64,000 bases of DNA, from assembly GCA_028564705.1 (NCBI GenBank), contig JAPXFQ010000184.1, positions 372,001 through 436,000 on the forward strand, read 5' to 3'. The translations under genes were made by a program, and so were the position numbers. The notes under the pieces are model-generated. The model had not been told where the DNA came from and ran no database searches. It worked only from the letters and a program-made list of their open reading frames with translations. Of this stretch, positions 1-14,107 are shown one piece after another (position 1 is the stretch's first letter; each line of letters opens with the position of its first letter). Source of the DNA: Apricaphanius iberus (lineage: Eukaryota > Chordata > Actinopteri > Cyprinodontiformes > Aphaniidae).

Positions 1-3000
1 ACTGGCTAATCTGAGGGTGACCTCCAAAATTAAACTAAAGCTGTATGTTGAACCTTTTTTTGCAAGAATCAGAGATGGCACCTCCCGAGGTCAGATGCTA
101 GTTCTGAGGGAAAGGTGCCGCGCAACATGTTTTCAGACCACAGTGAGGCGTTTGTTGATCATCTCTATGGTGACACTTCTCTCGAGAATAAGATGATGTT
201 ATCAGCCGTTTTTAAATTAATTATATTAATATCAAAATAGGTCTTAAAAATTAAGACTAAGTTTAAACCCAACTTGTTTAAATTTCAGAAAACCCAATAT
301 CTAAATATGTAAAATACTTAAACCTTTATTAAATGGAAACAATAAAAAAGAAGAATAAAATATAAAATGTACTCTACATAGTTCAGTAGATTTATATTAT
401 TTGCGAAGCAATATAGATATCATATTTAAGAGGTAGCTTGAATTCAACAGATTATTTACAGTATATCCAGTTAAAACTTACAGTAGAATTGTCATCTGTA
501 ACATAAAAAAGCAGGCTACAGCTTGATTGCAAAAGTAGTTAATGGTTAGTGAATATAAAATTTAAACAATGATGTAATGACCTTAAGCATTTCAAGCAAA
601 GCCAATCAAAATCTGATCAAATATTCCACCAAATATTTTAATGTTATCCATTTACAAGACCATGGGCCCTCTTTCCACCCCAGCTGCTACTGATGCTTCC
701 TGAAGAATCATATCCACACAGCATTGTGAGCAAATGAAGGGCTGACATTAAAACAAAAAAGCAGCTACAGGAGAATCAAGTTACTAGAAAGTGAAGGTGG
801 TTTAACTGATTACCAAGGTAAAAACTTTAAAAAAGAAAATATAACTATTGTTTTTATTACAACTATTTATTTGGACAAGTAAATCTGTAGTGGCTTTCAA
901 ATAAATGTTAATTTCTTTTGTGTTTATTATTGTATGTAAAGTATAAATTGCTGTGTGCAGAAAGCTTGAAAAAAAAAAGTTTACTGTACCTTTACTGTAT
1001 GTGTTCAAACTTGGATTTGGCAGGCAGTCAATACTAACAGTCTGATTTGTGCTTGGGTTTAAAAATCGATTAGGGAAATCCCCAGAATTACCTGTCCAAA
1101 CCTGTCCAAAATTGGATGCAAGCCCCAATTATTCTTTATCTGAACATTGCAGGATCTGGAAGTCACATTTCCTGCAAGGAGCAGCAGTCGTTACTGTACT
1201 GTACTGTAAAAATGTGCTCTCTTTGACTCTGCATTTATTAGCTGAGTGTAGCAATCCTCCAGCAGGTGACAGCTAGTCAGATGTGACTGAGTGCAATATT
1301 ATCCCTCAGACACACTCTTCCCAATTGCAGACAGCTACATCATGAGAGGATAATGTGTTTGAATTATTGATACATTCTCAAGATTGAGTGCGCCATGCTT
1401 TTTTTCATGCAATAAAAAGGGGTTTAAGAGCAAAAAAGCTAATTCAAGTCCGAAATACAGCAATTAGCAAGCTGTGAGAACACTGCAGTTATAAAATGAA
1501 GAGTCCCCCTCCTGATATAAGCACAGGGACATGCAGCTTGTTGACCATATGAGTCTAAGGTTTTGTGAAAAGAGAGTATTGACAGATGCTTTTATCTTCT
1601 CATTCTGTTTAGAACATTTGATCCAGAAACACAGCAGATCATAAACAGGCAAACCAGTTATAATTATCTATGAAAAGTAAATGCATCTTACAAAGATCAT
1701 GCTAATTCAAATCAGGGCTCTTTGTGAGTATTTTCTGTGTTTTATCCTCTCCTAAAGAAAAAAAACAAACTATATTTGATTTATCTTGGATTGAGTAACT
1801 GTCAGAGGGCTTAAAAGGTTGACTTTTGTTTTTACAAATGTGGCCTCAAAAATTTGAAGTACTAATTTTACCACAAAACATTCGTTTCTGTTGTAATATT
1901 TGATAAAGTTAATTTACCATACATCATTTTCTCACTATTTTCCAATCTATGTAATTACACTTTTCCAATTTGCCCAGTATATTTAGCGTGTGTAACCTAA
2001 TCATCACTCTCTGTTCACCTGCTCTGTAGACTAGCCCGCAGGCAAACAGAGAAAAGCCATTTGACAAATTATTTGAAAATTTGTGAACTTATCCTTGAAA
2101 GTGACTTCCTCATGTTGAACTCATGACAACTCAAAGTTGCCAGCATAATGTGTCTGGTGTTGTCAGCCATATTAACAAAGTGAACACACCATTAAACAAT
2201 GTCATTAACCACCGACTCATGCTAATGTCTTCGTTTAACTATCAATGACGCTTAGCTTACTGGTCTGAAAGGGAAATCTGTTTTCTGGATTATTAGGCCA
2301 AAATAGAAATTCAGTGAGCACTCTGAAAGTTGTTGTGGTGCTTCGAGAGGGTGGGACACTGCAGTTAAATTGAATTGAAATAATTCAAATGGCTAGGATG
2401 GACATCACAGAACAACTTTTGAATGTTTTAGCCAAGTATTTGTAAGGGGTTATAGCACAAAGTCACTGAATCAGTAATGGCATCTGTAATTTGTCTTCTG
2501 GCATCTGGAAACCTATTTAAATGCTAATAAAATGGAAAGGCACTAAATATTTCCTGCTAACCCGTGTTAATAATTTTGTGATTAAATGTATCTTTCTGTA
2601 GGTGTAAATATTCTTTAAATCCTTAAAATCTCACAATAAAATGTAGTGCTGAGATAATTTACTCACCAATTTTCAAACAGTGGTTACTTTCTATATAGGC
2701 AACATGGTTTTTCTCTTTTTTTATTATTTATTACACAGCATGAGAACTGTAAGGCAACACTGGCAAACTAAAGTAAAGGCTACAATTCAATACCCACTCA
2801 TCATCAAAATCTTTTTTGTTGGCAGATCTTATTAAACTTAAGAGGCAATGATGAAGAAATGTGGATCAAACCGGCAGCGATAATCTACGTAGCTAGCTTT
2901 GTGTTCGACTTACTCACTTGAAAAGGCATCAACTCTGCTAAGAAAAAAAGTCAAACCCTGCTGTCTATAGTATACAAACAGCCCAATGTTTATCATCAGA

Positions 3001-3294
3001 CCAGGCCAAACCTATGACTAACACAAGTTTTTTGTAGCAGCAGAAATGCAAGCATACTCTGATGTCAGTATACCAATTTGAGCAAAAGCTGAAATTCATG
3101 GAGCCATGGTATAAAACTAATTTACGTTCCATTTTAGCTCGCAAATTTCATAAGCTTTACATGCACCAGTACAAGCTACATCTGACCACAGTTTAAGTAT
3201 AATTTCAGCTTTGATATTTACTACCCTGCTGATGGAAATGTTATCCTGACTACAAGAAATGTTTTGATCAAGCACACTTCATATTCTTATTGGT
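1..3294. other. AT-rich non-coding sequence, no gene recognised
   Basis: No gene, RNA or repeat family was recognised. The first ~200 bases are less AT-rich than what follows and stay open in two plus-strand frames from about 75 to 190, preceded by a pyrimidine-rich tract ending in AG and followed by a possible GT, but the peptides match nothing I know. The small open frames near 0.8-1.65 kb overlap one another on both strands and look like chance. Confidence 0.5.
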
Positions 3295-3325
3295 TTATAT
3301 ATATATATATATATATACACACACC
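3295..3325. repeat. (TA)n/(CA)n compound microsatellite
   Basis: About eleven TA units run directly into four to five AC units. Confidence 0.95.
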
Positions 3326-3504
3326 TCTTTGGACTGCATTCTTTATATACAATATAAGCCATGTTAGCTGTATGCTATTGCAAATCTTTTGGTTTCCTCC
3401 TCATTTACTTTCTGAGTATTGTTCACAGGTTGTAACTGCATGAAATTTTGCTTATTTTTTTAAAACTTTTTTTTTATTTAAACTTCATCTTTATCTTTAC
3501 CCAA

Positions 3505-3565
<61 letters not shown>

Positions 3566-3576
3566 CATATACAACA
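3505..3576. repeat. (AT)n microsatellite, about 65 bp
   Basis: An almost uninterrupted AT dinucleotide run, grading at its right end into ATAC/ATAT units. It is the longest pure dinucleotide tract in the window and could form a cruciform. It lies about 180 bp from the TA/CA tract at 3.3 kb. Confidence 0.95.
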
Positions 3577-6500
3577 TAATGGTTAGTTTACAACTATGAC
3601 TTGAAGACTGAGGTTAGAAATCTGTAACTTTTTTCAGAGTCACACTACTTTAGAGAGCTTGCCGCCTCACTCACACTTTATGGGTAACATGCTGTTTTAA
3701 TCTGTTTTATCAGCTTTTCAAAGAATTCATACATTTTCACTACATCCCTGGTAAAAAAATACTATTACACAGGTTAGAATACGGCTTCAAATCCATCAAC
3801 TAATTTAAGAAATATTGTTGTCTGCTCCTCTGACTTCACATTCAATGGCTATATTAATCAGCCCCGGCCCCCTAGGCCCAAACAGATGGCTTTAATAACT
3901 TGCTTAAAGCGGTCCAAAACTCCACAGATAACACTACAGTAAACTAAACATCCATCCTTGGCTCTATTTGTTCCATTCCCCATGCAAAAAGACTCATTAT
4001 ACACGTGGCTTCAGGGAGAGATTCCCTGTCACCCAGCCTAACCCTCTCCTCTCAAGGATTTGGATCCTTGTCATCTGTATTTCTTAAACTAGTCAAGTGA
4101 CACTAATATTAAGTGAGCGTAACGGGTTCCAGCCACCTTGAACAATCTGACATTTAACCAGACTTTTCTCTGTCATCCTATCAAAGTGACATTCAATAAG
4201 TAAACATTTTACAAGGAACCATTGTGTAGCAGGCCTTAACAGAGGCAGAGAACTGTTTTACAAGATAAAAATGACAAAACAAGGCACTCCATTGGCAAAA
4301 GATCGATTACTCTGAACTTAAATTTGCTCAAGGTATGCTGTCTTTGCATTGTACACGTAAAAGTTTTGATTTAATTAAAGCTGGATTTATGTCAAAGAAT
4401 TACAGTTTAAGGAGACACTTACACGGCAACAGAAACTTCTTTACAATGTGGATGTTTAGTTTTGTGATCAGAATCAGAATTGTGATTGTATTTATGTTTA
4501 TGTATTAGAGAAAACATATGGTCAGCTTAGAATAAAGAAAATTATGAAAAATTATATTTTACCACACCAGTAAACTTTATTTTGACTCAAGAATTGCAAC
4601 ACAAATACAGTTTTTTTTTACGTTGGATAGCAAATTAATATTATGCATGCAGTAAAAAAATAGATAAAGGAGTGTTTCTTATTGGTATGTTGCTCTAAAC
4701 TAAAGAATAAATCTTTGAGCTACAGCATTGTTCTGTGCCCAGAGATTCTTTCCTTCCTATATTAATAAATAAAATGCCCAAAACATCAAGTCTGGGTCAT
4801 TGCATGGAGTTAAGTTTGTTATACAAGATATTTTTTAGTAAAAAATTATAAAACTACAAACTACATTTAGATTGGTCAGATTTGTCTTTTTTAGCGCAAT
4901 ATTGCAACGTTGGCACATCTTCACATTCAGTTCTGTATCTAGAAGCTTATGTTATTATATTACCTTTTTACTGATAACATCCCCTTTTCCTAATAATTTG
5001 TAGTCCGTGATTCACTATAAAAGATTGTCATTTGCGCAGTATTATTGGTGTTTCACTGCATAATATAGGCATTAGCCTGTGGTGAACAACAAATTACATT
5101 TTATTTTCCCGCTCATTTCAGCCATCATTTCAAAAAAGGTTTTGTTTTACTAGATTTACCTTTAATTTCTGTAAAACAAACAAAACAATTGGCCAAGAGT
5201 AAGTAACAGATACATGTGGCAAAACTTGGGCTGATGTGAGAAGGTCTAGAAGTAATGATATAGTGACTGATATGCCGAAAGGCTCTTACTAACAAAGAAG
5301 GAAACAAAATAATTCCTTAACAGATCATCAACCGCATCACCAAAGCATTTTCAGCAGTTTGAATGTTAAACCTAACAAAACAACTGCAAACCTATATACA
5401 TGCATTTGTTATTACACCACCAAAAAGGGAAATAAAAAGAGATTTTAACTATTTTCTCTGGCAGTCACATCTTATATTAAAAAGGTGTTGCTTTTTCATG
5501 GGTGGGTTTGTTCAAATGTGATAAAGACAGTTGCATATGAGGAATAATGCCAATTTCCATATTAAGTAAACAGAAAAACAGTTGGAAAATAATATGAACA
5601 CCAGAGGAGCAGATAAGGCAACAATAATGCCTAATAACTAATATGCCAAGAAATGGCAAAATGACCGTCCAATCCTCCTCGTTCCTGATAAATAAATTAT
5701 ATCACATGGTTTCACTTCATGCACTCTCTTTGTGGAAACACGCTGATAGAGGCTTTCAGTTAAACTGTAAAAAACAGTGAACATTCGTCAACGTAACCAT
5801 CCTTGTGCAATGCATCTGTTTATTTATGAATACCAGCAATTGCACTGTGGCCTAGAGTGTTATAAAATTTAACACAATCCTGCAGTTTGGAGGTTAATTC
5901 ATCTTTTATGCTGAATTATATTTATATGTAACTGTATTGGGTACAATCTTATGCAGCTTTTGTATGCAATGCAGTCTATGACAACCTGCAACTATTCTGT
6001 AAAATTTTTTCCCCCTATGGTTTGTCAGTTTATTTTTCAGGTGAAAAGTTAGAGCTATTATTGTGTTAGTTAAGTGAGGGATTTGGCCAAAAAAGAACAA
6101 AAATCGAAATGTTTCATTAGATGTTTTTTTTCTCACTCAGTTACATACATCTAGTATACACATGAATTGGACACAGCTTCTTGGAACCTTGAAAAGTGGG
6201 CAGAGTGAGACTGGTGGGCAGATGGGCAGTGGATAACGTCTTTTATTTCCACCATTGAGCAGTTCCACACCTTGGATAATAGGAGCCAATTCAGTTCGGC
6301 CCATAAAGAGGTTTATCAGTTCCTGTCAGCATGCCCTGCAGGGGTGAGGCACACAAATAACAAGGTAGTGAAAAAGAAAAGTGGTGGTAGTCCAGCTCCC
6401 TAACCTGTTTCCTCTCTGCCAATGGCCATCTGCATGTTCAAAAAACGTTCATTTCTGCTCATGAATTGAGACCCGAGTTTAGAGTCGAAAGTCATGTTTG

Positions 6501-7039
6501 AAAAGCATTAGAAGCAGATATTGAGGTCACATGATGCAGCCTGGATGCATCTCAGAAACGTCACAAAATGTCAAGCACTGCGATGGCTGCCAAGTAAAAG
6601 ATTATTCCTTGGAAAAAACGTCCAAACTTACAAGGATTATTTTGAAAACGTTTAGTGGGAACTTGTAATACATGATTCTTGCACATATATTTATAGCATA
6701 CCTCATCCTAAATATTTAGCAAGACAAAATGACAAAATCAGTTGTTTGATATTTATACAGCTGAATTTAAATACAATTGTTTCCTTTGCCGTTTTCCTCA
6801 ACCAAATAAGATTCATTAACTTTCCTGCACTAAAACAAATTGTTTCTGTAAAGACTAACCCTTTTGAGCAAGAGTCAAATGATAGCTCTCAGACTGATTT
6901 GACATGCTGGTCAGTTTCAAGCTATGTTTGTATCTCCAACTAGTGATATAAAAAAGTGACTGAAATGTCACTGTTAGTACAATTAAATTAAACAAAATAC
7001 AGCCAAACCAGATTTTGAAAGTCACTACTGCTCTTTCAC
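3577..7039. other. Unique AT-rich sequence, nothing recognised
   Basis: No coding region, repeat family or RNA gene could be supported. The stretch around 6170-6350 is GC-richer and of higher complexity than its surroundings but has no sustained reading frame and no clear splice-site pair. Confidence 0.5.
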
Positions 7040-7061
7040 AATAAATAAATAAATAAATAAA
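7040..7061. repeat. (AATA)n microsatellite
   Basis: Five to six consecutive AATA units. Confidence 0.9.
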
Positions 7062-10000
7062 AAGTAATACAAAAACATTATCAGTTACTATGTACTAAGT
7101 GTATAGTGAGCATAAATGGAGAAACTATAACCAAAATAAGCAGGTAAAAAGTTAAAACAATAAAATATAATTTTAAAAATTAAGAAGTTTATATTTGATT
7201 ATATTACACTCTTAGATTGGTTTTCAAGTTTCTTTTTCATTTTGAAAAAAAAGTTTTTGAAGCAAAGTCGTGAGAGCTCCTTCCCTGCGTTTGCCTTATG
7301 CTTGCTGGAATAAATTGGTACCATATGGCACGATGACAGGATCACTCAATCTTCTGTGTACCTGAACACCACATTAATCATTTTTTGGGGGATATTCTTT
7401 CCCTTTCATCACACAGGAATTTTCCAAATAGCCCCTGCCTTTATTTCTCACACACATGTAGTGAGTTTACATACACAGACTACACACTGGCCTTGTTAGA
7501 AGCCAGAACGTTTGACTGAGTTCAAGCTGGAGCAAAACAAAATGTTAAGGTTAGGTGTCAGGTGAGACTTTCTTCCTGCTCAACATATTGACTTACTTTT
7601 CTTGTAATGCAGTTAAACTACAGACCTAGTTTAAATTAACTTTCCTGGATAAGCGATGACATAGAAATATTTAAATACATTTCATGTTTTGACCAGGTAA
7701 CAATATCTCTTTGTAAAAAGCATTAATTCAAAGAAAAAATGTCTTTTTAATTTAATGCACATGTTAAAAACAAACTGGGAAATTATGGTATTGTACTATG
7801 CAACCTTAGATGTCTAATAAATATCTTTGCACCTACCTTAATTTGCTGCCTATGATGAAATTCCACAAATATATGGCAAGAAAATTATGGTCCTTCCACT
7901 AATTCAGGCTAACAGTTTTTTAGCACAGAGAACGGTGAACGGAGTAAAAAAAGGCTAAAGTTGCCAAGAGGTGGGCAGGAGGACAGAAAGACAGAGAGAA
8001 GAAAAGAGTGAGAAACGGGAGTAAAGAAAAAAACAGTGGTCTTTATGGCAATGTCTGCTTGATGAATCAGACATGTCTTATTTGTTGGCCTCACTGGCAG
8101 GGAATTTGCATTGATTATTTTCCCCTCAACAGATACATTTAAATCAATGTGGCACAGCGCAGCCGGAAAGTGTGAGAAAGTGTGCAAGGCGCTCAGTAAA
8201 AGCCCACACAGCTGTAACCTCGCTCGGACAGGAGGAGCCACAGCTCCCCCTTCATGCCAAATGCATTAGATCAGGACTAAAAGCAGCTGTGAAGAGCAGG
8301 AGGACGCCACCTCCATCTCTAAACTTCAGCTGAGAAAAAAAAATATATCTTCCTATACCATAGCAAGATTTCAGTGGGCTAATATGTCTTCATTAACTGT
8401 AGCGCTTCACATATTTCCCAACTTTTTTTCTTCTCACAAGTGTCACAGAAGGTGTTAGATTACTTTTTACTCTGCTTTCTTTTTACATTTTTATACTTAT
8501 CGTTGCTGATTATTTTATTTCTTCCTTATTTCTTCATCTTTTTTTATATTTGTTACATTTAGCCTTAATGTTGCTGATTTAAAATCACTTTAAAAATAAA
8601 ATAACTATTTTAGTCCTGATTTATTTTAATAATAGTAAATAAAAATGTTCTATTTTTTTTAATCATTTTTGAAATTATTTGACCAAAATGAATTTATTAA
8701 TAAATATTAATCTACTTAATTGATAAAATCAATTTCAACCCAATATCTTTGCTTCTTTTGGACATTTGATCTAAATTGCATTTTTATATCACAGTGAAAA
8801 TCTATTTGTAATTTATGCCTTTAGGAGGGGAATTCAAATTCAGATTTGTGTGTTTTTTTGTTATTGTTTTGCAAAAACAAGAGATTTGAATCATTACTTT
8901 AGCAAGTACCAGATTCTCCCACTTTTCCTCATTTTTATGATTAACTAATTTATTTATTTTTGTGAAAAGTATCTTAGGTTGTTAAATAATTGGCAACCGA
9001 TCCATATGCTTTTATGTAGACCAAGCATCGAGCTGGACCGCTGCTAATGTATCATTAGAAGGATTTGCTTTTAATGTCTTTGGTGTAAGCTGAACCGAGG
9101 TCTCCTCTATCAAAGTCCTGTGCTGCCCCCTTGCAAATGTTAAGAAAGTTGGTACAAGGAGCTCTATCATTTTAAAAACAGTGCAACCTGGCACTCAGAG
9201 TAATATTCTTAAACACTTAAGGAGCAATGGATAAAAATGATGGCGACTTTTTTTCCCCCTAAAAATGTTGTGACACACTTTTCTTTTTTAGATTTGATTG
9301 ACTATTTAGCTGGAGGCACTAAATAGTGAATTTCATATTCTAATTGGGAGGACCATTTTTAAACATAATCCAACACGTACACACACAGGCGAGGCAAGCC
9401 ACTCCCAACTCTTCTCTCTATTTCTGTCTCTCCTATTCCTCCCTTCTCATTGATAATTTCTCCAGGAGCTTCAGCCTCTCACGGTAAGATCAAAGTGACT
9501 GTCACACACTGCCAGTGGAGAACATTTCGTGAGCATCTCCACCCGATATATTATTCCTATGGATGATGAAAGAGTGTATACGGCGGGTGGAGATGACGCT
9601 GTTACGAGGCAAATGCTGAACAGGAAACATGTGCCTCATCACACAGGGTTGGTTGGAGTAACAAGAAGCATGGGTGAGGGCAAAAAAGCAGCAAGCCAAT
9701 CAGTGACTTGGATTGCTTTGTATGAACAAAATAGAACTGCGGTCAAATTCTAGATTTTTTTTTAACAAACTGGTGATAAACTATAAAAATAAAACAGAAC
9801 AGTATCACATAGTATAAAGTTTAAAACAAGATCAAACAAATAGCTTGCACGCTACCTTCCTTTTTTTTGGCTGTTGCATTTTCTCTGTAGGATAAAAAGT
9901 AAAGAGAAGACTCCCAATATCTCGCGACTGTCTCTCTTTTCTCTAAAAGGCACATCTTAAGTCAAACTAAAGCATACACTCATCTCTCCCCTAGGGTGCA

Positions 10001-11621
10001 GTGGCAGTGGTGCAGAAAAAGTGAACTGCCAAGGACCCCACTGTTTAGCAAACACTCCTACTGAGGGGAGGAATTAATTATTCAGAGCCAAGGACCAAGG
10101 CAGCTCCATTTGATTGCACCACAAAAGAAAGGTCAGAGCTTTTCATATGAGGAACCTCCTGGTTTTGCATCCTGTCAGCTGAGGGAATGGGTATAGTATA
10201 TAAGTCTGAATGACACTTTGCTTAACCGCTTAATTAAAAGGATAAGGATGCTTGAAAGATGATGTTCTTAGCAGACATGTGATAAAAAGCAGCTACATCT
10301 CAGTCCTGGCATGGGAAGACGTGAATGGCCTAGAGGATATGACCAGTCCTCAGAAATTTAATTGCCGGCTGTCGGAGCAGTTTTGCAAACTCTGCAAGAG
10401 GGTTAGTATTATAAGACTTTTAAGAAGAGAAAAATAAATTCACAATAGAGCTGGTTAGAATGATTAAAAAGCTACAACACCTGGAAGCAGTGTGAGCATG
10501 TAATTTCTTACTTTCTGAGTTAGCATGTGATCCATTACTACGTTTCAATAGTTAATAGGTAATAATGAACCCCAAATTAATAACATATTATTTAATCTGC
10601 AGGGAAAATGGCCCACTGAAGACTGAAAGATCAATTGTCTAACTCTGCACAGACTTGGCCAATTATTAGGCTCTGAGAAAGTTTTGTGACCCTCTTTAGT
10701 CCCTGTATCGTCTGCATAATCCAAACAAATTTCACGGAGAAAGGCCAAGGCTTTCTTTCTGGCCAAAGTGAAATGTCTGATTTTCATCAAGTCCGTTTTC
10801 CCCACTCCAAACTCACAATGCCTCCTTCACGGAGCAGATCATGAACATACAGTAGCCGTGCAACCAAATCCCAGCTACAGAACCCTTTAGGTTTTTTTTT
10901 TCTGAAGTAAATCTGCCATTACAGTAGAATACCGCTGAGGCCTCATAGCATTGTGGTCCGTCATTATAAATTATAATCTCTAAAAACTGGTGTGGTGAGC
11001 ACCAGCAGGGGATTAGGATAGGAGCCAGGACACCAAATACTACAATACTACAACAGGGGGTGTCTCTCTCCTATTGGTGTGCCTCTATCCCAAACATCAA
11101 GCCCTTGATTTCTATTGGCTCTGTTCAGTGCCCCTTCAACCAATCATCGATTCGTTAGCTCATCATTCCATGGAAACCAGGCTTGCATTGTGATGACATC
11201 AACTACATGGAGCTCCCATCCTCTTCTAGTAAGTCAAACCACAGCACATAGTGTAGTTTCTAAAGGTCAAAAAGTTAAATAACCTAAGTGAAGCTAATAC
11301 ATTTTCAAGGAAGATTCACATATACATTCACACAAGCAGGTCAAATCCTTGATGAATTGCAAGGCCAAATTATTGATGGTGCCTAAGTATAATTGCCAGT
11401 AATCAAAGAGAAGGTTATATTTGCAAGCTGAGGTGTCTACATCTTAACTGTATAAAATTAGTCACCCGATTTATGCTGTTGGAGTATTAAAGCTAAATAG
11501 AAAGATACAGATTGAAAAGGGGATAGGTCCTTCCTAAGATGATTTCTTGCAGATGTTTCAGCCATTACATCTCACTCTCTAAGGTCATTAATTTCCCAGG
11601 TAATAAACCCCACTGTTGTTA
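7062..11621. other. Non-coding sequence with possible conserved non-coding patches
   Basis: No gene was recognised. Around 8030-8290, 9490-9700, 10080-10440 and 10590-10810 the sequence is non-repetitive, more balanced in base composition and free of simple repeats, unlike the poly-A/T-rich DNA around it. A minus-strand open frame of 110 codons lies at 7909-8241, but its residue make-up is unremarkable and it lacks splice or start context. Patches like these are often conserved non-coding elements in fish gene deserts. That reading is inference; only composition was seen. Confidence 0.4.
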
Positions 11622-11648
11622 GCGCCCCCCCCCTCCCCTCAAACCCCT
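11622..11648 (-). other. C-run cluster (G-quadruplex potential on the minus strand)
   Basis: Runs of about ten, four and four cytosines are separated by only a few bases. It lies immediately to the left of repeat copy 1 at 11.67 kb. The minus strand has several G-runs of four or more. Confidence 0.6.
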
Positions 11649-11667
11649 TAAATCTCATGCTGTACGA

Positions 11668-11803
11668 AGCAGCTGGGTGTACAGTAGCTCGTGTGTAGCT
11701 GCCAAATGGAGATGACAGTTTGCTCCATTGTTCATCAGTGAAACCACGGAGCCATGCTGAGTCTATAGCACAAGGATGAAAAATTAAACTCAGCACCAAA
11801 AAA
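11668..11803. repeat. Diverged direct repeat, copy 1 of 2
   Basis: The segment starting AGCAGCTG and containing GCCAAATGGA, GTGAAACCACGGAGCC, TGCTGAGTCT and GATGAAAAATTAA reappears in the same order and orientation at 14751-14886. By eye roughly four-fifths of positions agree over the ~104-base core (11698-11800 against 14776-14880). Both copies end in an A-rich stretch, as a retroposed sequence would. I do not recognise the family. It could be an old SINE, a retroposed small RNA or a locally duplicated conserved element. Confidence 0.75.
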
Positions 11804-12694
11804 TTAACATGCTGTAATACAGTCTGTTATTTGCCCCTAAAGAGATAACCATCATCACTTCAGGTCTGATACAAGTCTGCCCAGACAGGGTTTTAGCAGA
11901 CATAATGTAAATTAGAGCCAGGCGGCATTTTTTTGCCTGTACCACACGTGTCAGGATAATGATATGCAAGAATGTCCTTCCGGAAAAATAGCATTGCTCA
12001 GATTAAATTGTGAAATGTTTAAATCTAGCGGAGGATATGCTTTAAATCTCCAGAATAACAAAAAAAAAACATTTCATATTTCCACATTTAAAACATTAAT
12101 GTTTGAAAGATATAGTCAGACGGAGGGAGGTAATAATAAAGCACTAAATTTTTAAAATATGTTGCCGGCACTCTCAAACAAGCACCTAACACTTCTCAAG
12201 TTGTAGATAGTGGAAATTATCAGGAATTATAGCTGTAGTGACAACTTGGTTTACCTTGAAATACCTTTGGCCTCTTTTTTTGTTTTTGTTTTTGCTGAAA
12301 AGACAAAAAAAAAGATATGACTTTCACTGACTTTGTTTGGACAAAATTTGCACAGAATAAACAAAAAAATTCAACATTATTTAAAAGATTTTTTTTATTT
12401 ATTTTGGGCTGAACAAGCACCGGCTGACCTGAGGTAGCCATGAAAAAGATAGCTATTACAAAACACTGACCACACAATAACAATCAAATACACAACGTTC
12501 TAAAGATGTAGACACTGTTGTTTTATGAGGGACTGCTGTGTAGTCAACAACAAAATGCAGGCGACTGTCTACAGTTGCTACACATTCGTCTTGGAGGGGT
12601 GAATGTTGCAAGTCAATGACTCAATGCAATCTGCTGGGATTCCTTAGACAGAAAACATTTAAACTGATTGGAATAATGAACTGAAGGCTTAATT
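11804..12694. other. AT-rich non-coding sequence
   Basis: Nothing recognised. Short open frames on both strands overlap each other and contain homopolymer-encoded residue runs typical of chance frames. Confidence 0.5.
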
Positions 12695-12795
12695 GGAATA
12701 TATTTATGATTTAATTGAAATGACTGTTCTTGTAATGTGGGTTGTGATGACGTGTGTTGTGAATTGGTGCTATATATAAATAAATTTAAAAAACC
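12695..12795 (+). mobile_element. 3' tail fragment of an L2/Rex1-type LINE (possible)
   Basis: The stretch ending GTGAATTGGTGCTATATATA followed by AATAAAT closely resembles the 3' terminus shared by many teleost non-LTR elements (a 'gaattggcgctatataaataaa' type tail). Only the last ~100 bases are present, as expected of a heavily 5'-truncated copy. No coding part or target-site duplication could be seen. Confidence 0.45.
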
Positions 12796-14107
12796 TGAAA
12801 TTGTAACTCTGAAAAATATTTTCAAAATATTTTAATTACATTGTTTTGTCAAAACAATATCTGGTTCTTCCCATGTAAACAAAACACCAAACAAGAACTT
12901 AGTTCCAATCACAATTGTTTAATTTTAATAAACACCAACAATATTTTAGAGTTTTATTTACTTATTCTAAAATAATGTGGAGAGGACAGATAGGCTACAA
13001 TATTTTGTAATATGATTACTGTTTGGCTTCATGTACAGTTATTAACATTTAGCTTGTTTTCTTAAGTCAAAATTGTTGGTTTCTTATATATCGCAACATT
13101 TAGTTCTTATTTGTTTGTTATTTTTCTTCTTTGTGTCTGTTTTGCTGTGTTTTGAAAATTCCATTTGTTTTCTGCTGCAAAACAAATATACTTTTTGTTT
13201 CAAAAGAAAGGTAACCATGGGCAATGGCATTAGGTCCTCGGAGGGACTCATCTCCTGACAAATATAACCCTCATTTAGCAGTAAACTCGACCTCGATGAT
13301 CGACTTTAATCAGTCACACACACAAAAATAAGAAGATTCCGTATTTTTATATAACTATATCTTCCACTTGTTTAAAGAATGACTAAAACATTACAAAAAC
13401 AGTTTTACTGTAAAACTTGTACTGTCAGAAGTAAAATGATCAAAGGTGATTTTAACTTGTCCTTTTTTGAAGAAAAACATCTGAATGAAAGCACATAAAT
13501 GCGCAGCCAAAAAAACTTTCTTCACTCTGTAGGCTTTTGGCCGGGGTCAGGAGTGAGAGGAGTGTTTGGAATATTGAGTTTCTGATCTTTAACATTTTTT
13601 ATGTGAAAACTGTAAAAATGCACAAAAAAAGCACATGAGAAGGCATGCTTTAAATGTTTAGTTAGTTACGTTTTCTAACTTCTGTGTGATCTATGTTCAT
13701 TCATCAGATTTATAAGAAGCTGTGCATTGAACAGAAATAAAAAGGGTTAATTTTTGAGAGAAGGTATGATATTTAGCTACAAGCTAAAATGTTACAGTTT
13801 AAGGTCTCTTCAAACAGATTTATTAATGCAAGAAAGTAGAAGAGATAATGTACTCAAAATGGCTCAGGTATTTTCTACTATACAGAGTGTCTCCCTTATC
13901 AGCTTTGAAGTCAGAGGAATATGAAGGCTCTCCATTCTGATAGCTCCAGCATTTCATCCCATTTCACACCAGAATATACTGTACTGATAGCCACTCGCTG
14001 TTTTGTTAGCAATTCAAAGGCTATCTACTGAAAAAAAAATGAAGTAAAAAAACCCCAAAACAATCTAACCTTGATTGTCAATCTTCTATAAGGCAACACA
14101 ATCTTAC
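12796..14107. other. AT-rich non-coding sequence
   Basis: No gene or repeat recognised. If the candidate exon at 14108-14217 is real, this is intron downstream of it on the minus strand. Confidence 0.4.

Noticed and set aside
75..190. Plus-strand exon candidate near the window start
   Set aside because: Two frames are open at once and neither peptide is recognisable; the donor context is weak.
3505..3576. Possible CRISPR or satellite array
   Set aside because: It is a simple AT microsatellite without spacers; no CRISPR-like structure exists anywhere in the window.
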